Below, piece by piece: positions 17,863 to 26,989 of a stretch of 64,000 nucleotides of DNA. The translations under genes were made by a program, and so were the position numbers. Numbering within the stretch: position 1 is the stretch's first letter; each line of letters begins with the position of its first letter. The stretch comes from Amycolatopsis nalaikhensis (GTDB lineage Bacteria; Actinomycetota; Actinomycetes; Mycobacteriales; Pseudonocardiaceae): contig NZ_CP127173.1 in assembly GCF_030264295.1 (NCBI RefSeq), positions 6,517,501-6,581,500 on the forward strand, written 5' to 3'. The notes below the pieces were generated by a model, which worked only from the letters and a program-made list of their open reading frames with translations, was not told the DNA's origin and ran no database searches.

Positions 17863-17882
17863 GTTAGGTGTGTCTAGCTCCG

Positions 17883-19046
17883 TCAGCCGTTGATCTTGGC
17901 CTCGGTCGACGCGCCGAGGTTCTTGATGACCCCGCCGACGACCTGGTACACGTAGATCGCGTTGGTCTGCGGCTCGCCGTTCTCCTTGAACTTGACCTGC
18001 TTCGACGCGCCCTTGAAGTCCTCGGTCTTGAGGAATTCGTTGATCTTCTCGCCGGTGGTGTTGCCGGCCTTGACCGCGTTGATGATGGCGGTCGCGGCGT
18101 CGTAGCCCTCGGTCGCGTAGATCGCCGGGTCGACGTTGAACTTGGCCTTGTACTTCGTGGCGAACTCGTTCTGCGCGCCCGCGTCGGGGATGTTGCACGG
18201 GCAGCCGATGACGGCGCCTTCGGCGGCCGCGGCACCCGCACCGGAGACCAGCTGCGGGTCGAGCGAACCGTCACCGGTCGCGAAGATCGCCTTCACGCCA
18301 CCGTCGCGGAGCTGCTTGAGCAGCCGGCCGCCCTGGGCGTAGTAGCCACCGAACGCGATGACGTCCGGGTTCGCGGCCTTGACCTTCTGGACCGTGGACG
18401 AGTAGTCCGACGCGTCCTTGGCGAACTTGTCGCGCTCGGTCGTGATGCCCTTGTCCTTGAAGGTCTTCTCGAAGGCGTCCGCCAGGCCGACGCTGTACTC
18501 CTGGTCGTCCGAGATGACGTACGCGTTCTTCGGCGACTTCGCCGTGATGAGGAAGTTCGCGATGGCCGGGCCCTGGTCGTTGTCGTTCGCGACGACGCGG
18601 TGCCAGTACTTCCAGCCGTTGTTCGCCAGACCCGGGTTGGTCGCCGACGGCGACACGCTCGGGATCTTGCCCTGCTCGAGGACACCGCCGACGGCCTTCG
18701 ACTCACCGGAGAACGCGGGGCCGATCAGGGCCGTGATCTTGTCCGTCCCGATCGCGGTCTGGACCAGCGAGGTGGCCTGCTCCGGCTTGCCCTGGCTGTC
18801 GTAGTTCTTCAGCTCGAGCTTGACCTTGGGGTTCGTGGCGTTGTACTCGTCGATGGCGAGCTTGGCGCCGTTGTTGGGCGGGATCACGATCCCGGAGTTC
18901 TCCCCGGTCAGGTCGCCCATGAACCCGATCTTCAGCGTGCTGCCGTCACCACTGTTGCTGGACGAGCCGCCACCGGCGCAGCCCGCCAGCGCGAGCGACG
19001 TCGCCGCTGCGAGGGCGAGAACCCGTCCAAAACGCACTCCTGACAC
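17883..19046 (-). CDS. livK: Branched-chain amino acid ABC transporter substrate-binding lipoprotein LivK
   Basis: A 387-residue periplasmic-binding-type protein. The signal sequence ends ATSLALAGC with the lipidated Cys near residue 23, followed by a Gly/Ser linker. The body is a Peripla_BP_6 fold: GFMGDLTGENSG, IGPAFSGESKAV, ISDDQEYSVGLADAFEKTF and YATEGYDAATAI are typical stretches. GTG at 19046 has GGGAGG 7 nt upstream. It is the first gene of the Liv operon and delivers leucine, isoleucine, valine or related substrates; exact specificity is unknown. Confidence 0.94.
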   Translation of the reverse strand: MSGVRFGRVLALAAATSLALAGCAGGGSSSNSGDGSTLKIGFMGDLTGENSGIVIPPNNGAKLAIDEYNATNPKVKLELKNYDSQGKPEQATSLVQTAIGTDKITALIGPAFSGESKAVGGVLEQGKIPSVSPSATNPGLANNGWKYWHRVVANDNDQGPAIANFLITAKSPKNAYVISDDQEYSVGLADAFEKTFKDKGITTERDKFAKDASDYSSTVQKVKAANPDVIAFGGYYAQGGRLLKQLRDGGVKAIFATGDGSLDPQLVSGAGAAAAEGAVIGCPCNIPDAGAQNEFATKYKAKFNVDPAIYATEGYDAATAIINAVKAGNTTGEKINEFLKTEDFKGASKQVKFKENGEPQTNAIYVYQVVGGVIKNLGASTEAKING

Positions 19047-19625
19047 CGACTACCTCCCATGACCAACCAGCCGCCGGTAGGCGTTGCCCCCGACACAGGG
19101 GCTAGGTTAGGGCAGGAAGATATCCCTCTCGCCCGTCATGTGCACAGGCGGCCTCACTACTCTGTGTCCACATCGTGACGATCGCAACCGACACGAATTG
19201 CACGAAAAGGCGAACGACGTTTCGCTCGGACGGCCGCGCTGGTCACGCAGCGATGCTAAGTATCGGCGCTCGTTCTGCGAATGGGTGACAGGTGTGTTTC
19301 CCCGGTATGTCATGGCCCATTTCACCGGCGGGTGTGTGGGCGGTTTCCGGGGTTCACCCTGGCGCGCGCACGGCGGGCGGGGCACCGCCGTAGGGATGCA
19401 CCTTACGTCCGGTTTCGGCGGCCGGACGGACCACCCCCGGGTACGGCGTGTCGGTGCCCGCGGTGCGTGCTCGTCCGCGGCCGGGTCGCGCAGGTCTGCC
19501 CGAAAGTCCGTCTCCCGGGGAACCGGTGCCACAACCATCGGTTGTCGTGGCCGCCGGAACGGCTGTTGGACCCGCCCGGCTCCCCGGCGGTTGGCTGGGA
19601 GCAGCCGAGAGACAGGGAGAGCAGG
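19047..19625. other. Non-coding divergent promoter region
   Basis: 579 nt between livK and a hydrolase gene. The livK side holds its ribosome-binding site and a possible minus-strand promoter (TGCACA and TATCTT, 16 nt apart, near 19119-19146). The hydrolase side holds GGGAGAGCAGG before its ATG. Frames through the middle look like shadows and show no family features. I see no RNA gene or repeat in it. Confidence 0.5.
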
Positions 19626-20411
19626 ATGCGGATCGCGGAGCGCGAAGTGGTCGAGGGCGTCGCGGCGGGCGTGCCGTTCGTGGCGGTGCCGCCCGGCGAA
19701 GAGGCGGCGTCGGCGGGAGTCGTGGCCGGGTGGCACCTGATGGACGCCCCGGCCAGTGAGCGGGCGATGGCCGCCGCGCTGCCGATGGCCGAGCTGACCG
19801 CGTGGCGGGTGTATTTCGGGCTCCCGCTCAGCGGGACACGGTTGCCCGAGGGCGGTTACGACGAGGTCTTCCGCCGCGCGAGCGAGGACGCCGTCCTCAA
19901 CATCTACGCCCCGGTCACCGCGCAGGCGGCGGATGAGTTCCCGGCGGCGGTCGCCGAACTGCGCGAGCGGCTGGGCGCGGACGGCCCGCTCGGCGTGTTC
20001 GGCGGGTCGGCGGGCGCGGCGGTGGCGCTGGAGGTGCTCGCTCGCGGCGACGCCCCGATCGCGGCAGGCGCGGTGGTCAGCCCGGTCGTCCAGCTGGCCC
20101 CGCTGATCGCGGCCAACGAGCGCCGCTTCGCTGTCACGTACTCGTGGAGCGAGCGGTCGCGCGCGGCGGCGGCGCGGCTGGACTTCGTGGCCCGGGCCGC
20201 GGAGTTGACGGCACCGCTGCTGCTGGTCGTCGGCTCCGACGACGACATCGCGATCCGGGAACCGGCGGCGGCGCTGGCCGCGCGGCTCGGCGACCGGGCC
20301 GAGCTGGTGACGGTCGAGAGCATGGCGCACGAACTGCCCCCGGGGACGCCGGACGCGGTCCGCGTCGACGCCGCGTTCAGCGAGTGGTTCGCGCGACGGC
20401 TGCGAGGCTGA
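19626..20411 (+). CDS. Alpha/beta hydrolase
   Basis: A 261-residue alpha/beta-fold hydrolase. The nucleophile elbow is GVFGGSAGAAVALEV (GxSxG, Ser near 124), LLLVVGSDDDIAI carries the likely catalytic Asp and VESMAHELPPG the likely His. The ATG at 19626 has GGGAGAGCAGG directly upstream, while the longer open frame to 19281 has no start signal. Its 3' end overlaps the convergent LysR gene by 35 nt. The substrate is unknown; the family includes carboxylesterases and dienelactone-hydrolase-like proteins. Confidence 0.8.
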   Translation: MRIAEREVVEGVAAGVPFVAVPPGEEAASAGVVAGWHLMDAPASERAMAAALPMAELTAWRVYFGLPLSGTRLPEGGYDEVFRRASEDAVLNIYAPVTAQAADEFPAAVAELRERLGADGPLGVFGGSAGAAVALEVLARGDAPIAAGAVVSPVVQLAPLIAANERRFAVTYSWSERSRAAAARLDFVARAAELTAPLLLVVGSDDDIAIREPAAALAARLGDRAELVTVESMAHELPPGTPDAVRVDAAFSEWFARRLRG

Positions 20412-21348
20412 GGTCGTCGTCGGGCAGCCAGGCGTGCGCCGGGTCGTAGGCGCACCAGTCCTCCTCGCGGCTGGTGCGCCCGGCCAGCGCCAGCAGCCGC
20501 CGCAACGCCGGATGTGCCTTGCCGCGCCGCCAGACCAGCGACCACGGGAACAGCGGCGACGGCTCGAACGGCAGCACCTTCAGGTTCAGGTCCGGCGCGA
20601 GTTCCATGTCGGCGCCCGCGAGCGTGACGCGCTGGGTGCCGTACCGCGTCTGCTCCAGCGTGTGCCGCAGGTCGTAGCTGACGCCGGAGTCGTCGATCGG
20701 CACGTCGAACCGCTCGCACAGTTCTCGCAGGTAGGACAGCCATTCGGCGGGGCCGCGCAGGCCGGGCAGCCAGATGCCCTCGGCGCGCAGGTCGGCGAGC
20801 CGGATGACGTCCGCCGCGGCCAGCGGGTGTTCCGGGGCGAGCAACGCGACCAGCGGTTCGAGCCGGACGACGCGGTGTTCCAGCTCGTCCGGCAGCGGCG
20901 CGCCGGACCCGTTGACCCTGCCGATGGCGGCGTCGAGCTCCCCGGACAGCAGCGGCCCGACGGCGTTGGCGAACGCGCCGCCGGCGACCCGGTCGATCTT
21001 CAGCGCCGGTTCCCGCGCGGCGAGGCGGCGCAGCAGCGAGATCGGGGCGAGCCGGTAGTCGACGACGTCGAGGCGCAGCGGCCGGTCGTCGGCGCCCATC
21101 GCGGCCACCGCGGCGTCGGCCACCCGCAGCAGCTCTCGCGCGTGCGGGAGGAAGCGCTCGCCGTCGGCGGTCAGCTCGACCGAACGGGGCGTGCGCAGGA
21201 ACAGCGGCGTCGCGAGAGCGTCTTCGAGCTTCCGGATCCGTTTCGACAGCGCCTGCTGGGTGAGGAACAGCGACTGGGCGGCGCGCCCGAAGTGGCGCTC
21301 CCGCGCGGTCACCACGAACGCCCGCACCTGGGCGATGTCGAGGTCCAC
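20377..21348 (-). CDS. LysR-family transcriptional regulator
   Basis: A 323-residue LysR regulator: N-terminal helix-turn-helix (residues 1-60; HFGRAAQSLFLTQQALSKRI) followed by a periplasmic-binding-like effector domain. The GTG start lies 4 nt after the thioesterase stop, so the two genes are probably cotranscribed from the promoter facing away from polA. The target is not evident; the convergent hydrolase is a candidate. Confidence 0.9.
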   Translation of the reverse strand: MDLDIAQVRAFVVTARERHFGRAAQSLFLTQQALSKRIRKLEDALATPLFLRTPRSVELTADGERFLPHARELLRVADAAVAAMGADDRPLRLDVVDYRLAPISLLRRLAAREPALKIDRVAGGAFANAVGPLLSGELDAAIGRVNGSGAPLPDELEHRVVRLEPLVALLAPEHPLAAADVIRLADLRAEGIWLPGLRGPAEWLSYLRELCERFDVPIDDSGVSYDLRHTLEQTRYGTQRVTLAGADMELAPDLNLKVLPFEPSPLFPWSLVWRRGKAHPALRRLLALAGRTSREEDWCAYDPAHAWLPDDDLSLAAVARTTR

Positions 21349-21352
21349 CGGC

Positions 21353-21793
21353 TCAGGAGCCCGGCGGGCGGTCCCGGACCACGCAGGTGAGCCGGGCGGT
21401 GCAGGTGCGCCTGCCCTCGTCGTCGGTCAGCACGATCTCCGCGGTGATGGTGCCGCGGCCGACGTGCAGCGGGGTCGCCACCCCGGTCACCTTGCCCGTG
21501 CGCACGGCGCGGTGGTGGGTGCAGGACAGCTCCAGCCCCATCGCCGCGCGGCCGGGGCCGGCGTTGAGCGCGGCGACCGTCGAGCCCAGCGCCTCGGCGA
21601 GCACGGCGTTCGCGCCGCCGTGCAGCAGCCCGTACGGCTGGAGGTTGCCCTCGACCGGGATCGTGCCGATCACGCGTTCGGCCGTCGCTTCGATGAGCTG
21701 CATCCCGACCTTGTCGTTCAGCTGCTGGTCGGCGGCCGCCGGGTCGATGCCGGACAGCCGGTCCACGTCGATGGGGACGGCACCTTCGGTCAC
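21353..21793 (-). CDS. Hotdog-fold thioesterase (PaaI type)
   Basis: A 146-residue single hotdog domain. The motif YGLLHGGANAVLAEALGS carries the conserved HGG and the catalytic acidic residue on the central helix, as in PaaI/4HBT phenylacetyl- or acyl-CoA thioesterases. The GTG start has AGGAAGAGGAG upstream. It is divergent from polA with a 62-nt gap. The acyl-CoA substrate is not known. Confidence 0.88.
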   Translation of the reverse strand: MTEGAVPIDVDRLSGIDPAAADQQLNDKVGMQLIEATAERVIGTIPVEGNLQPYGLLHGGANAVLAEALGSTVAALNAGPGRAAMGLELSCTHHRAVRTGKVTGVATPLHVGRGTITAEIVLTDDEGRRTCTARLTCVVRDRPPGS

Positions 21794-21842
21794 GCAACGC
21801 TCCTCTTCCTATGCGACACGTAAGAGTGTCGGACCCTCAGCC

Positions 21843-21848
21843 TAGACT
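21843..21848 (+). promoter_or_regulatory. -10 element of leaderless polA
   Basis: TAGACT ends 7 nt before the polA GTG. No ribosome-binding site is present, and no good -35 is visible. Confidence 0.55.
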
Positions 21849-21855
21849 CGGCCCC

Positions 21856-24597
21856 GTGAGCCCGAGTGAGAAGACGACCGTTGCCAACGCCACAGGAACC
21901 ACCGCCACCGCGGAGCGGCCGAAGCTGCTGCTGATCGACGGCCATTCGATGGCCTACCGCGCGTTCTTCGCCTTGCCCGCCGAGAACTTCAAGACGAAGA
22001 CCGGGCAGGTCACCAACGCCGTCTTCGGGTTCACCTCGATGCTCATCAACCTCCTGCGCGACGAAGCGCCGACCCACCTGGCGGTGGCGTTCGACCTCTC
22101 GCGCAAGACGTTCCGCTCGGAGACGTACGCGGACTACAAGGCCAACCGCAGCACGACGCCCGACGAGTTCCGCGGCCAGGTCGACCTGGTCAAGGACGTG
22201 CTGAACGTGCTCGGCATCCCGTCGCTGACGAAGGAGAACTTCGAAGCCGACGACATCATCGCCACGCTCACGACCCAGGCGACGGCCGACGGCTTCGACG
22301 TCCTCATCTGTACGGGCGACCGCGACGCGCTGCAGCTGGTCACCGAGCAGGTCACGGTGCTCTACCCGAAGCGCGGCGTCTCGGAGATGACCCGGTTCAC
22401 CCCGGACGCCGTCGAGGAGAAGTACGGCCTCACCCCGCGCCAGTACCCGGACTTCGCGGCGCTGCGTGGCGACCCGTCCGACAACCTGCCGAGCATCCCC
22501 GGCGTCGGCGAGAAGACGGCCGCGAAGTGGATCCGGCAGTTCGGCTCGCTCGACGACCTGATCGACCGGGTCGACGAGGTGAAGGGCAAGGTCGGCGACG
22601 CGCTGCGGGCCCACCTGAGCGCCGTCACCCTGAACCGGCAGCTCACCGAGCTGATCCGCGACGTCGAGCTGGACGTCGCGCCGTCGGGGCTCGAGCTGCG
22701 CCCGTGGGACCGCGAGGCGGTGCACGCGCTGTTCGACGAGCTGGAGTTCCGCGTCCTGCGTGATCGCCTGTTCGCGACGCTGCAGAGCGCCGAGCCGGAG
22801 GCCGACGAAGGCTTCGAGGTCTCGGGGTCCGCGGTCGCGCCCGGCGCGCTCGGGGCGTGGCTCTCGGCGCACGCGGGGAAGGGCGCGCCGGTGGCGCTGG
22901 CCTTCCGCACGGTCGGCGCGTCGGTCCGGTCCGACCTGCGCGCGGTCGCCTTCGCGACGGCGGACGGCGAAGGCGCGTATGTCGACGTGACGGCGATGGA
23001 CGAGGCGGACGACGCCGCGCTCGCCGCGTGGCTCGCCGACCCGGAGATCCGCAAGACCGGCCACGACCTCAAGGTCCCGCTGCACGCGATCCGCTCCCGC
23101 GGCTGGGTGCTGTCCGGGCTGGCCATGGACACCGCGCTGGCCGCGTACCTGGTCCGCCCCGGGCAGCGCACCTTCGAGCTGGACGACCTCGCGCTGCGCT
23201 ACCTGCACCGCGAGCTGCGGTCCGAGACCGACGGCGGCGACGGCCAGCTGTCCCTGCTCGACGGCGGCGCCGAAGGCCTGGAGCAGAAGGAGATCCAGGA
23301 GGAGCTGGTCAAGGCCCGCGCGATCTTCGAGCTGGCCGGCGCGCTCGAGAAGGAGCTGGAGCAGATCGGCGGCGCGAAGCTGCTCGCCGAGCTGGAACTG
23401 CCGCTCCTGGAGGTCATCACCGAGGTGGAGATCGCCGGCGTCGCCGTCGACCTCGAGCAGCTGACTTCGCTGGAGGCGCACTACCTTTCGCGCGTCACGC
23501 AGGCCGCCGAAGAGGCGTACGCGGTGATCGGCAAGCAGATCAACCTCGGCTCGCCGAAGCAGCTGCAGGTCGTGCTGTTCGACGAGCTCGGCATGCCGAA
23601 GACCAAGCGCACCAAGACGGGCTACACCACTGACGCCGAAGCGCTGCAGGGCCTGTTCGAGAAGACCGAGCACCCGTTCCTGCAGCACATGCTGGAGCAC
23701 CGGGACGCGACGAAGCTGCGCACCACGGTCGAGGGGCTGATCAAGTCCGTCGCCGACGACGGCCGCATCCACACGACGCTGCTGCAGACGATCGCGGCCA
23801 CCGGGCGGCTGTCGTCGACCGAGCCGAACCTGCAGAACATCCCGGTCCGCACCGAGGAAGGCCGCCGCATCCGCGACGCCTTCGTCGTCGGCGAGGGCTA
23901 CAGCGAGCTGATGACCGCGGACTACAGCCAGATCGAGATGCGGATCATGGCGCACCTGTCGCAGGACGAGGGCCTCATCGAGGCGTTCAACAGCGGCGAG
24001 GACCTGCACACGTTCGTCGCGTCGCGCGCGTTCTCGCTGCCGCCGGAGGAGATCACGCCGGAGCTGCGCTACCGCGTCAAGGCGATGTCGTACGGCCTCG
24101 CGTACGGGTTGTCGGCGTACGGGCTTTCGCAGCAGCTGCGGATTTCGACCGAGGACGCCAAGTCGCAGATGGAGGCGTACTTCGCCCGCTTCGGCGGCGT
24201 ACGCGACTACCTCCACTCCGTGGTCGGCGAAGCGGCGAAGTGCGGGTACACGGAGACGATCTTCGGCCGCCGCCGGTACCTGCCGGACCTCAACAGCGAC
24301 AACCGCCAGCGCCGCGAGATGGCCGAGCGGATGGCGCTCAACGCCCCGATCCAGGGCAGCGCGGCCGACATCATCAAGGTGGCGATGCTGAACGTCCACC
24401 GCGAGCTGGTCGCGGCGAAGCTGAAGAGCCGGATCCTGCTGCAGGTCCACGACGAGCTCGTGCTCGAGGTCGCCGACGGCGAGCGGGAGCAGCTGGAGAA
24501 GCTGGTGCGCCACGGCATGGGCTCGGCCTACGACCTGGCGGTGCCGCTGGAGGTTTCGGTCGGCTACGGCCGGTCCTGGAACGAAGCCGCGCACTGA
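21856..24597 (+). CDS. polA: DNA polymerase I
   Basis: A 913-residue family A polymerase for replication and repair gap filling. Residues ~20-310 are the 5' nuclease (LLIDGHSMAYRAFFAL, FEADDIIATL, CTGDRDALQL). Residues ~330-510 are a proofreading-like domain in which the DxE motif is replaced by FRTVG, so proofreading is probably absent, as in other actinobacteria. The polymerase domain has motif A TADYSQIEMR, motif B RVKAMSYGLAYGLS and motif C VHDELVLE, all intact. I chose GTG 21856 because a -10 hexamer lies 7 nt upstream; the longer frame from 21811 has no support. Confidence 0.97.
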   Translation: MSPSEKTTVANATGTTATAERPKLLLIDGHSMAYRAFFALPAENFKTKTGQVTNAVFGFTSMLINLLRDEAPTHLAVAFDLSRKTFRSETYADYKANRSTTPDEFRGQVDLVKDVLNVLGIPSLTKENFEADDIIATLTTQATADGFDVLICTGDRDALQLVTEQVTVLYPKRGVSEMTRFTPDAVEEKYGLTPRQYPDFAALRGDPSDNLPSIPGVGEKTAAKWIRQFGSLDDLIDRVDEVKGKVGDALRAHLSAVTLNRQLTELIRDVELDVAPSGLELRPWDREAVHALFDELEFRVLRDRLFATLQSAEPEADEGFEVSGSAVAPGALGAWLSAHAGKGAPVALAFRTVGASVRSDLRAVAFATADGEGAYVDVTAMDEADDAALAAWLADPEIRKTGHDLKVPLHAIRSRGWVLSGLAMDTALAAYLVRPGQRTFELDDLALRYLHRELRSETDGGDGQLSLLDGGAEGLEQKEIQEELVKARAIFELAGALEKELEQIGGAKLLAELELPLLEVITEVEIAGVAVDLEQLTSLEAHYLSRVTQAAEEAYAVIGKQINLGSPKQLQVVLFDELGMPKTKRTKTGYTTDAEALQGLFEKTEHPFLQHMLEHRDATKLRTTVEGLIKSVADDGRIHTTLLQTIAATGRLSSTEPNLQNIPVRTEEGRRIRDAFVVGEGYSELMTADYSQIEMRIMAHLSQDEGLIEAFNSGEDLHTFVASRAFSLPPEEITPELRYRVKAMSYGLAYGLSAYGLSQQLRISTEDAKSQMEAYFARFGGVRDYLHSVVGEAAKCGYTETIFGRRRYLPDLNSDNRQRREMAERMALNAPIQGSAADIIKVAMLNVHRELVAAKLKSRILLQVHDELVLEVADGEREQLEKLVRHGMGSAYDLAVPLEVSVGYGRSWNEAAH

Positions 24598-24606
24598 GTT
24601 CACGCT

Positions 24607-24638
24607 GCGCCACGGCCCGGATCACCGGGTCGTGGCGC
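24607..24638. terminator. Hairpin terminator after polA
   Basis: A 14-bp stem with one G.T pair (24607-24620 with 24625-24638) and a 4-nt loop, 9 nt after the polA stop. Confidence 0.75.
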
Positions 24639-24694
24639 GGGAGCACCCGGGCGGCCGTCGTGGGGTACCGGTCGCCGGGACGAGGCTGGCGTCC

Positions 24695-25222
24695 ATGGCC
24701 ACTGACTTCCAGCGACGCAAGATCTCCGGCATCTTCGGGGCGATGGACGCCGACCGCGACGGGCTGTTGACGGAGTCCGATTTCCGGGCGCTCACGTCGA
24801 GATGGCTCGCCCTGCGCGGCACGGACACCAGCACACCGGAGGGCGAACGGCTCGCCGCCATCATGATGGGCTGGTGGGGCACCCTCGACGACGCCGCCGG
24901 AAACGGCGGCCGGGTCAGCCTCGACGAGGTCCTGCGCGTTGTCGACGAGCTGCCGAAGATGCCCGGCGCCGTCACGGGGACGGCCGACGCGATGTTCGAG
25001 GCGGTGGACGAAAACGGCGACGGCGCCATCTCCGCGGCCGAGTACCACCAGATGATCGAAGCCTGGAGCGGCACGGGAACCTCGACGGACGAGGTGTTCG
25101 CGCACCTGGACCTCGACGGCGACGGAAGCCTGTCCCGCGAGGAGTTCGCCCGCCACTGGTTCGAGTTCTGGGCGGGCGACGACCCGGCGGCGCCCGGCAG
25201 CTGGGTCTTCGGCCGGGTCTGA
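24695..25222 (+). CDS. EF-hand calcium-binding protein (calerythrin/calexcitin-like)
   Basis: A 175-residue soluble protein with EF-hand loops: DADRDGLLTESDF, DENGDGAISAAEY and DLDGDGSLSREEF each hold acidic residues at positions 1, 3, 5 and 12, and a fourth, degenerate site lies near DDAAGNGGRVSLDE. This four-site layout matches bacterial calerythrin and sarcoplasmic-type calcium proteins. There is no signal peptide, so it probably buffers or senses calcium in the cytoplasm. The ATG at 24695 gives the usual family length; a GAGGCT hexamer lies 7 nt upstream. Confidence 0.88.
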   Translation: MATDFQRRKISGIFGAMDADRDGLLTESDFRALTSRWLALRGTDTSTPEGERLAAIMMGWWGTLDDAAGNGGRVSLDEVLRVVDELPKMPGAVTGTADAMFEAVDENGDGAISAAEYHQMIEAWSGTGTSTDEVFAHLDLDGDGSLSREEFARHWFEFWAGDDPAAPGSWVFGRV

Positions 25223-25336
25223 AAACACTCACGCGGACACCGATCCCGTGGCATTGCGACGAACGGAGGACTCCGTTCGGGTGAGGTATTACCGCTGGGT
25301 AGGGAGGTCGCCGCCCCGGCGGGAGCGATCACGGCG

Positions 25337-25342
25337 TAGGGT
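25337..25342 (+). promoter_or_regulatory. -10 element, leaderless start
   Basis: TAGGGT ends 7 nt before the ATG at 25350, fixing that start over the longer frame beginning at 25248. Confidence 0.5.
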
Positions 25343-25349
25343 CCGCCGA

Positions 25350-26960
25350 ATGGGGTTCGAGCGTGAGCGACGACGCTGGCGAGTCCGGCTGCACGACGAA
25401 CTCGGCCGGGTGTGCGGCGCGGGCACGGTGCTGGACGAGTACCACGTCCTCACCAGCGCGCACGTCGTCGAAGCCGCCGGGGGACCGCGGTCCGCGCTGA
25501 GCGTCGACTTCGTCGGATTGGCCGAGGCGTTGCCCGGCTCGGCGACCGTCGTCGAGGGGTGCTGGGTTCCGTCGGACGGCGGCGGCCGCGGCGATCTCGC
25601 CCTGCTGCGCCTGGAGCGCCCCGAATCCCGCGTTTTCCGCGCGCCGCTGCACCGCATGCCGTTGGGGGAGCACCAGCTCGTGCGCGCCTTCGGCTTCCCG
25701 CCCGGCTCGGTCGGCCGCTGGACGCACGCGCGCCTCGGCGGCCCCGAGCAGCCCGGCGGGCTGGGTGGCGAGTGGGTCCGGTTGTTCCGCACGGCCGAAG
25801 CCGAGCCGCTGGGCCCCGGCTTCGGCGGCACGGCCGTGCTCGACGAGGCGACCGGGCACGTCGTCGGCGTGGTCGTCGGCAAGGACACCGGCACGTGGAT
25901 GGTGCCGGTCGAGACGATGCTCGGCCACCTGCCCCAGCTGAGCATCTGGACGTCGGGCAGCCCCGCGGTCGACGCGAGTTTCTCCCGCCCCGTCGGCGAA
26001 GCCGTCGACGTCTCGTTCGTGCAGCGCGTCGCCGACTGGTTCGCGAAAGCCGAGCCGGGCACGGTCTGGGTGGTCGACACGGGCGAGGCGGGCTCGCCGG
26101 TCGCGGCGGCGCTGCGGCTCGGCATCGTCCTCGCCGACCGCGAACGTTCCCTCGGCGTGGCGGGCCTGCCGCCCACGCTGGGTCCGATGCCGCCGGCGGG
26201 CAGTGTCGACTTGGCGGTCGACGCGACGGGCCGCACGGCGGACGCGGTCCGTCACCGCATCGCCGACCGGCTCACGACCGGCGTCGCGGGCCGCACCCTG
26301 GTGGTCGACGCGATCGACGACTCCGCCGAACCCGACCGGCTCGTCGGCGAGGTCCTGGCCCCGCTGGCGGGCCGCGCGGCCGAGCTCGGCATCCGGCTGC
26401 TGCTCGGGTTCCGCGAGGAGTCGTCGCCGGGAGTGGCGGCGGTGCGGGCGAGCACGGTCGGCGCCCGCCCGGCACCGGACGACCTGGCGGGCCGCCTCGA
26501 GGTGCTCACCCAGGCCGTGGAGGAGCTGGCCGAGATCGAGGCGTACCAGCTGCGCGTGGCGACGCGGTTCACCGGCGTCGCGATGCTCCCGGCCCGGGCG
26601 CACCGCCTGCGTGGCGCGTTGAAGCAGCTCCGGTCGGCGGAGGTCGACGGAGACGCGGAGTGGGTGGAGCGCCACATCGACAGTCACGAGCACGCGGTGG
26701 CCCCGGCGGTGGAGGACGGCCGCCGCCAGCGAGCGGTCCTCGACGGTCTGGTGGCCCGCCGCGAGGAGCTGCGAGCCCGCCTGGCGGCGGACAACCAGCT
26801 GGCCCGCGAGCACGGCTTGGTGGGCGACCCGGAGCTGGAGCAGGCGTACGTACCGGCGAAGAGGTTGCTGATCGACGGCCCGTGCGAGCTGACGGCGGCG
26901 GCCACGGCGGTCGACACGTACGCGGCCGCGGTCCGGGCAAGGCTCGAATACCGCGCCTGA
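25350..26960 (+). CDS. Trypsin-like/STAND-like protein with lost catalytic residues
   Basis: A 536-residue protein. Residues ~1-195 are a trypsin-like peptidase: VLTSAHVV holds the His and GDLALLRLE the Asp, but the serine loop reads GPGFGGTAV where active relatives have GFSG, so the nucleophile is Gly. Residues ~225-380 look like a degenerate STAND NTPase: the P-loop position reads DTGEAGSPVAA without the lysine, and LVVDAIDDSAEPDRLV followed by LGIRLLLGFRE matches the Walker B and sensor region of actinobacterial STANDs. The last ~120 residues are helical, probably coiled coil, with no WD40 or TPR repeats. It may be a regulatory or decoy member of a peptidase-STAND conflict family. Domain calls are by eye. 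Confidence 0.75.
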   Translation: MGFERERRRWRVRLHDELGRVCGAGTVLDEYHVLTSAHVVEAAGGPRSALSVDFVGLAEALPGSATVVEGCWVPSDGGGRGDLALLRLERPESRVFRAPLHRMPLGEHQLVRAFGFPPGSVGRWTHARLGGPEQPGGLGGEWVRLFRTAEAEPLGPGFGGTAVLDEATGHVVGVVVGKDTGTWMVPVETMLGHLPQLSIWTSGSPAVDASFSRPVGEAVDVSFVQRVADWFAKAEPGTVWVVDTGEAGSPVAAALRLGIVLADRERSLGVAGLPPTLGPMPPAGSVDLAVDATGRTADAVRHRIADRLTTGVAGRTLVVDAIDDSAEPDRLVGEVLAPLAGRAAELGIRLLLGFREESSPGVAAVRASTVGARPAPDDLAGRLEVLTQAVEELAEIEAYQLRVATRFTGVAMLPARAHRLRGALKQLRSAEVDGDAEWVERHIDSHEHAVAPAVEDGRRQRAVLDGLVARREELRARLAADNQLAREHGLVGDPELEQAYVPAKRLLIDGPCELTAAATAVDTYAAAVRARLEYRA

Positions 26961-26989
26961 ATCGGGGCGCCCCCGCGGTCAGCCGGAAG

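Noticed and set aside
21814..21831. Inverted repeat CGACAC/GTGTCG between polA and the thioesterase as an operator
   Set aside because: Arms are only 6 bp and no regulator is linked; chance occurrence is likely.
21790..24603. Long antisense frame opposite polA
   Set aside because: Same codon-bias shadow; it mirrors polA end to end and has no start signal.
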